From contig NZ_CP119787.1 of assembly GCF_029338255.1 (NCBI RefSeq), positions 2,480,001-2,544,000 on the forward strand: DNA of 64,000 bases. The letters are read 5' to 3'. Position 1 is the stretch's first letter. Each line of letters begins with the position of its first letter. The notes under the pieces were generated by a model. That model saw only the letters and a program-made list of their open reading frames with translations. It was not told the DNA's origin and did no database searches. Shown here in pieces: positions 14,505 to 22,897 of the stretch. This DNA comes from Haloarcula halobia (GTDB lineage: Archaea > Halobacteriota > Halobacteria > Halobacteriales > Haloarculaceae). The translations under genes were made by a program, and so were the position numbers.

Positions 14505-16832
14505 CTACAGTTCGGGTACCGCCAGGTGGAACTCCTGGTTTCTCGCTTCGAGCAGACAGAGGTGGTACCCGTCCTTGCGCGAGAGGTTCACGTAACTGTC
14601 GCGTTTGTCCCGGCTGAACAGTCCGCTCGAGGTCGCCTCCTCGGCGGTCTCCAGGGCACCCGGTTCGAAGAAGCTGCTGGTGACCAGGAACGCCGCCGCG
14701 AGCGTCTCGGAGGCGTTGCCAACGCGCTCGCCGTCGCGGACGAGCGTCGTCATCTGCTCTTCGGTGGCGGGGGAACGCGAGTCGTTCATGTTCGCGACGA
14801 CGAGCGGGTTGCCCATCCGGTCGCGGACGACCACGTCGAAACGCTCCTGTGAGCGGTGTTCCTCGCCGTTCTCGACGTAGGTCACCGACACCTGGCCGTT
14901 GAGTTCCGCGCGGTCGATTCGGGGGATGGCGTCGAAGAGGTCCTGCATCCCGCTGGCGTGGCCGGTGTTGGCGATCTCGTAGAGCAGGTGGCGGATGAGC
15001 CAGTCGACGAAGCGGTACTGCATCGTCCCGTGGAGGAACGCCTCGAAGGGCTCGCCGTCGACGGACGCCTCCTCGGCCTCGAACTGGGTGTGGTACTCGA
15101 GGCGCAGGTTCTCCTCGACCGCCTCGCGCCCGACCTCGCCGTCGTGAGCCTTCGCCAGCGTGGCCTCGCCCTTCGAGTGGTACCGGACGAACAGGTTGGT
15201 CTTGCTGATGGCGTCGCCGGGGGTGAGGGCGGTCCCGGAATCGGTGACCGCACCCCCTGCCTCCTCGAGCTGGCGCTCCAGGCGCTCGATCTCGGCGCGT
15301 GCCTCCTCCAGGTCGGACTGGAGGCGGTCACGTTCGGCTCGAAGGTCATCCGCCGTCGACTCCAGCGATTCGACCTCCGCCTCCAGACGTGAGATCTCGT
15401 TCTCGCGCTCTGCCAGCTCCGACTCGAGGGACTCGACCTTGCTCGGATCGCCGTCGTCGCTCTCGTTCGAGTTCGTCGGGGTCGGCCGCGTCGCCGGACT
15501 CGAGGACTGCGTCGGTTGCCGGCGCGTCTGTGGCGACTCGGCTGTCCCCGCCCGGGGTCGGTCACGCCGCGGGCCGGCGTCGGCCCCGGGGTCGCTCTCG
15601 GACGCACTCGCGGCCGACTGGTCGGACGAGGCCGACCGCTCGGGGTCCACGGACGGAATCGAGCGCGTCTCGAGGTCCGCCGCCGTGGTCGCACCGCCGC
15701 TGTCGCCGCTCGTGTCGGCGCCGCGCTCGGCGTTCGCCAGGCTCTCGTCTCGCTGTTGACTCACCGGCCCGGTCTGGACGGCCCCGTCCGTTGGCTCCCC
15801 GTCGGGCGTCGGGGGCGACTCGCCGCTCGACGCCGGTCGTTCGCTCGTCGGCTCGGTCTTCGGCGTCGGGTCGTACCGTTCGACGCCCGAGTCGGTCGTA
15901 TCGGACTGTTGCCGGGGGTCCGACCGTGACTGTGTCGGCTCCGTGTTCGACGCCGCCGCGTCCGCCGACGTCGCCTGCTCTGTCGTGTCAGTCGACGCCT
16001 CGGCGGCTGGGTCGTCGGCCTCGCCGCCGGAGCGGACCGACGCCCCCTGACTCGACCCGGCGGCCTTCGACCCCGGCGGGCCACTGCTCGACCGGGCACT
16101 GACGTCCTCCCTCGACTCGGACTCGGCGTCCCCGTCGCTCCCGCCACCCGCCGGCGGCGCGTCCGCCACTGCACCCCCGGACGCGTCGGCGGCCGTCGCG
16201 TCGTCTCCGTCGTCGGCCACCTCGGACGGCGAGTCCGGGGCCTCCTCGACGGCGACTGCACCCGAGTTCTCGGCTTCCTCCGTGGCCCCCTCGGGTTCGG
16301 GGATCTCTACTGGCGTGATGTCGACGGGCTTGACCTCGTAGATGCCCACCTCACCGTTAGCCTGGTCGAAGGCCTCGTCGTCGGTGAGCAACCGCTCTGC
16401 CGACCCGACCCAGGCGACGCTCATCGAACGGCCCTGGTGGTAGACGACGTAGTAGTCGCCCGAGAGAACGTTCTCGGAGAGCTCGACGAAGCCGGTGAAC
16501 TTCCCGTCAGCGAGCGTCCGGTCGACCTCCTCGATGGCGGTCTCTTCGGTGTAGTACTTCGCCCGCACCTCGTCGGCGCGGTCCTGCATCACCGCGAGCA
16601 GGGGGAGTGCCTCGTGTGGAGCCTCGCGGGCGGTGCCGTCGGCGTCCTCGAAGTCCTCGATGTCGCCGTCGAGGACTCCGACGACCGTCCCGTTCAGCAT
16701 GAACAGTCGCGTCGGGCCGGCACGGACGGCACCCGAGAATTCGTCCGCGGCGAGTTCCTGGAGGCCCTCGTACCCGCCCGCGAACGGGACCGGTTCCCAG
16801 TCGCCGACCCGTTCGTCTGTACGTGTGGTCAT
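14505..16832 (-). CDS. large haloarchaeal protein with Ser/Thr/Asp-rich linker, coiled coil and conserved C-terminal domain
   Basis: From ATG at 16832 the protein has 775 aa. The N-terminal domain (about 1-165) is globular, with RLFMLNGTVVGVLDGDIEDFEDADG. About 300 residues of extremely low-complexity Ser/Thr/Asp/Gly/Pro linker follow. A predicted coiled coil near residues 465-525 has EISRLEAEVESLESTADDLR-type heptads. The C-terminal domain (540-775) starts NLFVRYHSKGEATLAKAHDG and includes FEAFLHGTMQYRFVDWLIRH and DRMGNPLVVANMNDSRSPAT, which looks like a restriction-endonuclease-type alpha/beta core, though no catalytic triad is certain. I associate it from memory with DUF7527. The earlier in-frame starts are rejected because they are divergent intergenic sequence. 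Confidence 0.75.
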   Translation of the reverse strand: MTTRTDERVGDWEPVPFAGGYEGLQELAADEFSGAVRAGPTRLFMLNGTVVGVLDGDIEDFEDADGTAREAPHEALPLLAVMQDRADEVRAKYYTEETAIEEVDRTLADGKFTGFVELSENVLSGDYYVVYHQGRSMSVAWVGSAERLLTDDEAFDQANGEVGIYEVKPVDITPVEIPEPEGATEEAENSGAVAVEEAPDSPSEVADDGDDATAADASGGAVADAPPAGGGSDGDAESESREDVSARSSSGPPGSKAAGSSQGASVRSGGEADDPAAEASTDTTEQATSADAAASNTEPTQSRSDPRQQSDTTDSGVERYDPTPKTEPTSERPASSGESPPTPDGEPTDGAVQTGPVSQQRDESLANAERGADTSGDSGGATTAADLETRSIPSVDPERSASSDQSAASASESDPGADAGPRRDRPRAGTAESPQTRRQPTQSSSPATRPTPTNSNESDDGDPSKVESLESELAERENEISRLEAEVESLESTADDLRAERDRLQSDLEEARAEIERLERQLEEAGGAVTDSGTALTPGDAISKTNLFVRYHSKGEATLAKAHDGEVGREAVEENLRLEYHTQFEAEEASVDGEPFEAFLHGTMQYRFVDWLIRHLLYEIANTGHASGMQDLFDAIPRIDRAELNGQVSVTYVENGEEHRSQERFDVVVRDRMGNPLVVANMNDSRSPATEEQMTTLVRDGERVGNASETLAAAFLVTSSFFEPGALETAEEATSSGLFSRDKRDSYVNLSRKDGYHLCLLEARNQEFHLAVPEL

Positions 16833-16854
16833 TACCTCATGGAAGCCCCATGGA

Positions 16855-16867
16855 AGACAAATAGTTT
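16855..16867 (-). promoter_or_regulatory. AT-rich promoter element of the coiled-coil protein gene
   Basis: AACTATTTGTC on the minus strand, centred about 29 nt before the ATG at 16832, is the only AT-rich stretch in the divergent gap to the gene at 16933. Confidence 0.4.
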
Positions 16868-16932
16868 GTGCCCAGACCGGCCAGAACAGCGAGTCCGATG
16901 GGCATATGTCGCCCGACCCGTAACGAGGGGGT

Positions 16933-17328
16933 ATGGAAGAGCAACCGGGGTTGAGCGACCAGTATCGGACCGCCAGCCCGTGGCCGGTGTTCATCGCACT
17001 CGGCCTCGCGCTGTCGGAGGTGGGCGTCTTCGTCGGCCTGTTTCCGGTGGCCGTCTTCGGCCTCATCCTCTTCGGTGGCAGCGTCGCCGGCATCCTCACC
17101 GAGTCGGGCTACGCCACCCGCCCGTGGCCGACGCTCGTGGCGGTGGGTGCGGTGCTCGCGCTCGTCGCCGCTGCCATCGCCCTCTGGCAGATCCCCGCGA
17201 GCGAGTTCTACGTCGCGAACATCGGCGACAACGGCCTGCTCTCGCGGATGGTCGCCGTCGTCGTCGCCGGCGTCGTGATGGCCGCGATGGGCAGCGTCGG
17301 GTCGCTCTTAGAGCAGTCTGCGGTCTGA
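16933..17328 (+). CDS. four-span membrane protein, cox-cluster type
   Basis: The 131-aa protein has a short N-terminal cytosolic part (MEEQPGLSDQYRTASPWP) and four hydrophobic helices: VFIALGLALSEVGVFVGLF, VAVFGLILFGGSVAGIL, TLVAVGAVLALVAAAIALW and MVAVVVAGVVMAAMGSVGSLL. NCBI calls relatives of this protein cox cluster protein or DUF7541, as far as I recall, because it travels with terminal oxidase genes; such genes are indeed 3.5 kb downstream. Its function is unknown. Confidence 0.75.
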   Translation: MEEQPGLSDQYRTASPWPVFIALGLALSEVGVFVGLFPVAVFGLILFGGSVAGILTESGYATRPWPTLVAVGAVLALVAAAIALWQIPASEFYVANIGDNGLLSRMVAVVVAGVVMAAMGSVGSLLEQSAV

Positions 17329-17367
17329 CGCCGACACGCTGACGGTCCGGGCGACCGTCTGTCGGGT

Positions 17368-17937
17368 ATGACCGAACCAGCGATGACCCGGTTCCCCGTC
17401 CCCGACGAGGCGGACCTGCCTGCCGACGTGCGCGAACGCATCGAACGAGAGACCGAGGAGGCCGGCTTCACCCCGAACGTCTTCTCGGCGCTGTCCTACC
17501 GGCCGTCGCAGTTCCGCGCCTTCTTCGCCTACTACGACGCGCTGGTCGAGGACAGCGCGCTCGAACGCGCGGAGATCGAGATGATAATCGCGGCCGTAAG
17601 CGGCGTCAACGACTGCCTCTACTGTGTCGTCGCCCACGGCGCGCTGGCCCGTATCTACGCCGACGCCCCCCTGCTGGCCGAGCAACTGGCGACGAACCAC
17701 CGGACCGCGGACGTCGGCGAGGCCCACCGGGCGATGCTCGACTTCGCGGTGAAGCTGACCGAAGCACCCGCGCGCGTGTGCGAGGACGACATCGAAACCC
17801 TCGAAGACCTCGGCTTCTCCCGGGAAGCGGTCTGGGACGTCGGCGCCGTCGCCTCGTTTTTCAACCTCTCGAACCGGATGGCCCACCTCGCGGACATGCG
17901 TCCGAACGAGGAATTTTACACGCTTGGTAGAGAGTAA
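17368..17937 (+). CDS. AhpD-like / carboxymuconolactone-decarboxylase-family peroxidase-related enzyme
   Basis: The 189-aa all-helical protein carries the AhpD redox motif Cys83-x2-Cys86-x3-His90 in NDCLYCVVAHG, preceded by the general-acid Glu region (EDSALERAEIEMI). Length and the N-terminal FPVPDEADLPADVRERIE match the uncharacterized peroxidase-related group (TIGR01926). It probably reduces alkyl hydroperoxides or related substrates through the CxxC disulfide; the electron donor is unknown. It follows the membrane protein at 16933 after 39 nt, possibly co-transcribed. Confidence 0.88.
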   Translation: MTEPAMTRFPVPDEADLPADVRERIERETEEAGFTPNVFSALSYRPSQFRAFFAYYDALVEDSALERAEIEMIIAAVSGVNDCLYCVVAHGALARIYADAPLLAEQLATNHRTADVGEAHRAMLDFAVKLTEAPARVCEDDIETLEDLGFSREAVWDVGAVASFFNLSNRMAHLADMRPNEEFYTLGRE

Positions 17938-18412
17938 TTATTCGCCGAACGGGTAGCGGACACATATCTACGGGTAAGACCGAGATACCGGGCTCGATAC
18001 ACTATCAATTCTATAATACTTTTTCCCATCACGGGAAGCAAACCAGCAGGTATTCCACGCCCCACCGACCCGTACAGCTCGTGGCGGTATTATTCTAGTA
18101 GATAGAATAGGAACGCCCGCCTCGATACTCAGCAGGCTCGAGTAATCTCGGAGTACCGACCAGAGTTGGTGTGGCATGAGCCCCCAGTCCCCGGTCGTCG
18201 ACTGTCGCCTGGCGACTGTCCCTGGTTCGAACGGAGCGATTCATCTCTCCCGTTTGTATCCATCTCTTGATATCAGCACCCTTCGATCGGCAGGTCGACG
18301 TGGCGTCCAGCGAGGTAACTATGTATTATCGTTGGTAATTCAATCGAACTATCACACTGCCGGATGAAAGGTTGTCACGTTATTAGACATCGTAACACTT
18401 CGATTGCGAAGG
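17938..18412. other. AT-richer intergenic region, no gene seen
   Basis: About 475 bases with clearly lower GC than the flanks. Frames present on both strands lack the acidic composition expected and have no recognisable domain. It probably contains the promoter of the secreted repeat protein at 18413, for example the AT-rich stretch near 18325-18345. The composition hints at older or acquired DNA. Confidence 0.5.
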
Positions 18413-19777
18413 ATGCACACACATACCAGAAAAGTCACAGCACTCTCGCTGGTGCTGTTGATGCTCGTATCATCTTCAATCGCGATCGGCTTTGCCGGCG
18501 CGTCGCTGCAACAGGCCGGGAACGCCGGGAACGCTGGGAACGTCGGCGCCGCGACGGTCTCGTTCTCCGACCAGACGACGGCCGGGACGACAGTCACCGT
18601 CGACTCGGTCAACGTCTCCGAGGGCGGGTTCGTCGCGATACACGATAGTAGCCTGCTGGAGGGCAACGTAGCCGGGAGCGTCATCGGAGTGAGCGAGTAT
18701 CTCGAACCCGGCGAGCACGAGGACGTCGAAATCACGCTGTTCGACGTCCCGGGCGCAGAGTTCGATCAAAGCGAACTCACCGAAGACGACACGCTGATCG
18801 CGATGCCGCATCTGGACACGAACGCCAACGAAACGTACGACTTCGTCGAGACGGACGGCGCGGCGGACGGTCCGTACGTGACAGAAGACGGCTCGCCGGT
18901 GACTGACGCGGCCAACGTCACCGTCGAAGCGGAGGAGCTCACGGAGGGTGAGTCGTACACCGTCTCGAACCTCTCGGCACCGCCGTCCGTCGAAGAGGGT
19001 GACCCGGTGACCGTCAGTGCGACGATAACGAACCCGAACGACGTCGCAGACACGCAGGAAGTCGTCTTCAGGTTCGACGGCACCGTAGTGGTCCGCGAAG
19101 AGGTCGAACTCGCGGCCCAAAACTCGACGACCGTCTCGTACACTCTCGATACGTCGGAAGTCGACACCGGGTCGTACTTCCACGGCGTGTACACGCGGTC
19201 CGACGGCGCGCCAGCACAGATCCAGGTCGTCGACGACGTACAGTCCTTCGAGGTGTCGAACCTCTCGGCCCCCGAGGCTGTCGAAGTTGGCAGCGAGTTC
19301 ACGGTGACCGCGACCATCACCAACCCCAACGCGTTCGTCAGCAGACAGTCCGTCGAGTTCCGGTTCCAGGGTGGCCTCGTCGAGGCACGGGACGTCTCCC
19401 TCGACGCTGAGAGCAATTCCACGGTCGAGTTCCAGGCTGACGCGAGCGACGTCAGTCCGGGCACGTACATCCACAGCGTCTTCACCCGTGACTTCGGACA
19501 GTCGGCACTCATCACCGTCGAGACACCTGGAGAGGGCCCACCGACTGAGGAACCCACCGAAGAACCGACTGAGGAACCCACCGAAGAACCGACTGAGGAA
19601 CCCACCGAAGAACCGACTGAGGAACCCACCGAAGAACCGACTGAGGAACCCACCGAAGAACCGACTGAGGAACCCACCGAAGAACCGACTGAGGAACCCA
19701 CCGAAGAACCGACTGAGGAACCCACCGAAGAACCGACTGAGGAACCCACCGAAGAACCGACTGAGGGCGACGCGTAG
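18413..19777 (+). CDS. secreted two-Ig-domain protein with a long PTEE repeat tail
   Basis: From ATG at 18413 (a TTG at 18404 is an alternative) the protein has 454 aa. A Sec signal (VTALSLVLLMLVSSSIAIGF) is followed by a DUF7282-like domain (FSDQTTAGTTVTVDSVNVS). Two CARDB/Ig-like repeats begin VSNLSAPPSVEEGDPVTV and VSNLSAPEAVEVGSEFTV, each ending in a GxYxHxVxTR motif. The tail is 18 consecutive PTEE units then PTEGDA and a stop. Many N-x-S/T sequons are present. Unlike similar haloarchaeal surface proteins it has no C-terminal membrane helix or PGF-CTERM signal, so it is released, held non-covalently or truncated. Confidence 0.8.
   Translation: MHTHTRKVTALSLVLLMLVSSSIAIGFAGASLQQAGNAGNAGNVGAATVSFSDQTTAGTTVTVDSVNVSEGGFVAIHDSSLLEGNVAGSVIGVSEYLEPGEHEDVEITLFDVPGAEFDQSELTEDDTLIAMPHLDTNANETYDFVETDGAADGPYVTEDGSPVTDAANVTVEAEELTEGESYTVSNLSAPPSVEEGDPVTVSATITNPNDVADTQEVVFRFDGTVVVREEVELAAQNSTTVSYTLDTSEVDTGSYFHGVYTRSDGAPAQIQVVDDVQSFEVSNLSAPEAVEVGSEFTVTATITNPNAFVSRQSVEFRFQGGLVEARDVSLDAESNSTVEFQADASDVSPGTYIHSVFTRDFGQSALITVETPGEGPPTEEPTEEPTEEPTEEPTEEPTEEPTEEPTEEPTEEPTEEPTEEPTEEPTEEPTEEPTEEPTEEPTEEPTEEPTEGDA
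19541..19756 (+). repeat. nine perfect 24-bp tandem repeats coding PTEEPTEE
   Basis: The unit CCGACTGAGGAACCCACCGA followed by AGAA repeats nine times without a single base difference, then a tenth copy breaks off after CCGACTGAGG. Perfect identity at synonymous positions points to recent expansion or continuing homogenisation. Confidence 0.95.
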
Positions 19778-20031
19778 AGGATAGCCGAGACCCTGTTCGA
19801 GTCGCGGGCGAGCAAGGCGAGCGACCACTACCGAGTTGGGCAGTCGGTCCGGCGGTCTGTGTCTCCGTCCCGGCTCTTCCTCGCGACGTCTCCCCACGTG
19901 CTGGCCCGTCCGTCGTGGTTCCAGCACGGGGTCGTCAGACGTGCCGCGAGCCGGATCGGCGGTGACGACCGACGACCACCTGAGCGAAACCAACAGTCTA
20001 TTTACCGCCCTGTGCTAACCCCGATTTATCC

Positions 20032-20391
20032 ATGGCACTGTTCGGATTCGAGAAAGACACCCTGCTCGACCTCACTGTCAACTTCATCCCGCTGGGTATC
20101 ATCCTCTTTTTCATCGCCGCGTTCGCCGTCGTGCCCGCGTTCGGCGTCGACCCGGTGTTCTCTGGGATGCAGTTCGCGCTGATGATCTCGATGTTCTTCT
20201 TGCTTGGCGTGCTGACCTACTACGCCGGGCGTGCCATCGAGAACGCCGAGAAGGAAGCGGAGGCGGCGGCGCTCGAGGAACCGACCGACAGCGACCCGGA
20301 AATCGAGGGGACGACCGAGGAGTCGGCGGCGCTCGACGACGAGGGAGCGGACGCCCAAGCGGCGATCGAGCAGACTGACGACGACGCCTGA
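20032..20391 (+). CDS. small cox-cluster membrane protein, DUF6684-like
   Basis: The 119-aa protein has two membrane helices (LTVNFIPLGIILFFIAAFAV and ALMISMFFLLGVLTYYAG) and a strongly acidic cytosolic tail of about 45 residues. It lies 72 nt upstream of the terminal oxidase subunit I gene in the same direction. This protein type is found beside haloarchaeal cox genes and may help assemble the oxidase, but no activity is known. The family number is recalled, not searched. Confidence 0.8.
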   Translation: MALFGFEKDTLLDLTVNFIPLGIILFFIAAFAVVPAFGVDPVFSGMQFALMISMFFLLGVLTYYAGRAIENAEKEAEAAALEEPTDSDPEIEGTTEESAALDDEGADAQAAIEQTDDDA

Positions 20392-20463
20392 AGACGGAGA
20401 CGGACCGACCGAGGGCGGCGCGGAACCGACCCTTTCATTATCGTCTAGTCCCGAAGGGCGACC

Positions 20464-22254
20464 ATGGCAGCAGGAGATCTATTGCTGACGGGGTTGATGG
20501 CCGTCCTCCTCGTCGGCATTGCCGCGCTTTTGACACGCATCGAGGACTGGCGGTCGTACACGCCGCTGGCGGGCGGGGGTTCCGCTACCGGCGAGACCGT
20601 CGTCCACAGAGAGAAGCCGACGGGGGTCATCCGCTGGCTGACGACCGTCGACCACAAGGACATCGGCCTCCTCTACGGGGCCTACGCGGTCATCGCGCTC
20701 GCCGTGGGCGGCATCATGGCGATGCTCATCCGCCTCCAGCTGGTCACGCCCGCCGGTGCCCTGCTGGGGCCGAACGCGTACAACGGCATCCTGACGAGCC
20801 ACGGCATCACGATGCTGTTCCTGTTCGGGACGCCCATCATCGCGGCGTTCGCGAACTACTTCATCCCGCTGCTCATCGGGGCCGACGACATGGCGTTCCC
20901 GCGCATCAACGCAATCGCGTTCTGGCTGCTCCCGCCCGCGGCGCTGCTCATCTGGGCCGGGTTCTTCCTCGCGCCCATCACCGGCAACATGATCGAACCG
21001 GCCCAGACCAGCTGGACGATGTACACGCCGCTGTCGGTCGAACAGACCAACCCCGGCGTCGACTTCATGCTGCTCGGCCTGCACCTCTCGGGCGTCGCGG
21101 CGACCATGGGGGCCATCAACTTCATCGCGACCATCTTCACCGAGCGAGACGACGAGGTGAGCTGGGCGACGCTTGACATCTTCTCGTGGACGGTCCTCAC
21201 CCAGTCGGCGCTCATCCTCTTTGCCTTCCCGCTGCTGGGCAGCGCCATCGTCATGCTGCTGCTCGACCGCAACCTCGCGACGACGTTCTTCGCTGTCGAG
21301 GGCGGCGGGCCGCTGCTCTGGCAGCACCTGTTCTGGTTCTTCGGCCACCCCGAAGTGTACATCCTGGTCCTGCCGCCGATGGGCCTGGTCAGCCTCATCC
21401 TGCCGAAGTTCTCGGGCCGGAAGCTCTTTGGCTTCAAGTTCGTCGTCTACTCGACGCTGGCCATCGGCGTGCTGTCCTTCGGCGTCTGGGCCCACCACAT
21501 GTTCTCGACGGGCATGGACCCGCGACTGCGGGCCTCGTTCATGGCCGTCTCGATCGCTATCGCCATCCCGAGTGCAGTCAAGACGTTCAACTGGATCACG
21601 ACGATGTGGAACGGCCGGCTGCGCCTGACGACGCCGATGCTGTTCTGTATCGGCTTCATCGCGAACTTCATCATCGGCGGCGTGACCGGCGTCTTCCTCG
21701 CCGCGGTCCCGGTCAACCTCATCCTCCACGACACCTACTACGTCGTCGGCCACTTCCACTACATCGTCATGGGCGCCATCGGCTTTGCCGCGTTCGCCGG
21801 CATCTACTACTGGTTCCCGGTCTTCACCGGCCGGATGTACCAGCGTACGCTCGGGAAGGCCCACTTCTGGCTCTCGATGGTCGGGACGAACATCACGTTC
21901 TTCGCGATGCTGGCGCTTGGCTACCTCGGGATGCCCCGCCGGTACGCGACCTACCAGTTCGACGGCGCCATCGCGCCGCTGGCACAGGTCCAGACGTTCC
22001 ACATCGCCGCGTCCGTCGGTGCGGTCATCCTGTTCGTCGGCCAGATAATCTTCGTCTGGAACCTCGTCCAGTCGTGGCTCGAGGGCCCGGTCGTCCAGGA
22101 CGGCGACCCGTGGGACCTGGAGCGCGACGGCATGCTCGACCGCGAGTTCGAGTGGTTCGACCGGAAGCTCGAGACGGCCGTCGCCGACGGCGGTGAAGAC
22201 GAGGACCAGTCAGTGCTGCCCGACGGCGGCGAGCGGACCGACGCGGACGACTGA
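20464..22254 (+). CDS. coxA: heme-copper terminal oxidase subunit I
   Basis: This is the catalytic subunit that reduces O2 to water and pumps protons. The 596-aa protein has at least twelve helices. Ligands visible are His113 (SHGITMLF, low-spin heme), His295 with Tyr299 in HPEVY (CuB and the cross-linked tyrosine), the His344-His345 pair (CuB), and His430/His432 in VGHFHY (heme a3 and low-spin heme). The HPEVY motif with the downstream GFKFVVYST region places it in the A-type family. Subunits II and III are not in the window, so they are encoded elsewhere or the enzyme has an unusual arrangement. Confidence 0.95.
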   Translation: MAAGDLLLTGLMAVLLVGIAALLTRIEDWRSYTPLAGGGSATGETVVHREKPTGVIRWLTTVDHKDIGLLYGAYAVIALAVGGIMAMLIRLQLVTPAGALLGPNAYNGILTSHGITMLFLFGTPIIAAFANYFIPLLIGADDMAFPRINAIAFWLLPPAALLIWAGFFLAPITGNMIEPAQTSWTMYTPLSVEQTNPGVDFMLLGLHLSGVAATMGAINFIATIFTERDDEVSWATLDIFSWTVLTQSALILFAFPLLGSAIVMLLLDRNLATTFFAVEGGGPLLWQHLFWFFGHPEVYILVLPPMGLVSLILPKFSGRKLFGFKFVVYSTLAIGVLSFGVWAHHMFSTGMDPRLRASFMAVSIAIAIPSAVKTFNWITTMWNGRLRLTTPMLFCIGFIANFIIGGVTGVFLAAVPVNLILHDTYYVVGHFHYIVMGAIGFAAFAGIYYWFPVFTGRMYQRTLGKAHFWLSMVGTNITFFAMLALGYLGMPRRYATYQFDGAIAPLAQVQTFHIAASVGAVILFVGQIIFVWNLVQSWLEGPVVQDGDPWDLERDGMLDREFEWFDRKLETAVADGGEDEDQSVLPDGGERTDADD

Positions 22255-22394
22255 GACGGGCGGCCCTGTTTTCGCGACGGCGGACGCATAGATTCACGCA
22301 CAGCGCCGACGAACCGGCGAGTGACGGGCTCGTCCGTTGGCGCAGTGACGCTGGACGACAGGGAGAGCGACCCGCCGGGAGCACACGAGGACAG

Positions 22395-22487
22395 TCAGGC
22401 CGCGCCGGCGACCAGCACCATGGCGGTCACGAACATCATCACGGCGATGCCGGAGAGCACGAGGAACAGCAGTTCCTTCTGGGACAT
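22395..22487 (-). CDS. 30-aa single-span membrane peptide next to coxA
   Basis: From ATG at 22487 to TGA at 22395 the frame reads MSQKELLFLVLSGIAVMMF, continuing as a hydrophobic helix to VLVAGAA. A charged start followed by one full membrane helix and nothing else is typical of small oxidase-associated subunits (CoxIV or CcoH-like minis). It is antiparallel to coxA, 140 nt past its end. Too short for ordinary gene finders; no database check was possible. Confidence 0.6.
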   Translation of the reverse strand: MSQKELLFLVLSGIAVMMFVTAMVLVAGAA

Positions 22488-22545
22488 ACCCTCCGTAGGG
22501 GACGGAAGTGAAAAAGGCTAATCGTCTCGCGGCCGACGCTCTGGT

Positions 22546-22809
22546 ATGAGCGAAGCAGTCGCCGCGAGATCCGGCGACAGAATCGTCGTCCGCCTCTACG
22601 TCGCCATCGTCGCCCTGGCGGGCGTGATGGGGTACGTGCTCGGCGTCATCCGCCCGGAGAACCTCCAGCCAGTGCTGTTCGGGATCATCCCGCTCCCGCC
22701 GACGCCGCTGGGGGTCGCCATCTACGGAGTGACGACAGTGGGCGTGGGGCTCGGGGTGTTGCTCTTGCTGGTCGTCTACGTCTCGCGGTACGACGAGGCG
22801 AGCGAGTGA
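22546..22809 (+). CDS. two-span membrane protein of the cox cluster (DUF7520-like)
   Basis: The 87-aa protein has a short basic N-terminus and two membrane helices (LYVAIVALAGVMGYVLGVI and GVTTVGVGLGVLLLLVVYV) joined by a loop RPENLQPVLFGIIPLPPTP. It is divergent from the 30-aa peptide with 58 nt between starts, so they share a promoter region. Relatives are annotated as cox cluster proteins; function unknown. Confidence 0.75.
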   Translation: MSEAVAARSGDRIVVRLYVAIVALAGVMGYVLGVIRPENLQPVLFGIIPLPPTPLGVAIYGVTTVGVGLGVLLLLVVYVSRYDEASE

Positions 22810-22897
22810 CGGCCGGTCCCGCAGGTCACCGGGCTGTCGACGCACGGACCGACGGGCCCGCGTCGCCGACGACGGACCGGGAGGGCGGGCCGACGGC

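Noticed and set aside
17938-18412. Small ORFs of 60-70 codons on both strands in the AT-richer gap
   Set aside because: No family resemblance, composition not acidic, no convincing promoter at proper distance.
18476-19993. Long minus-strand ORF of 505 codons antisense to the PTEE-repeat gene
   Set aside because: It is created by the repeat (FGGFLSRF units) and the high GC; its N- and C-terminal parts are Arg-rich and unlike any haloarchaeal protein.
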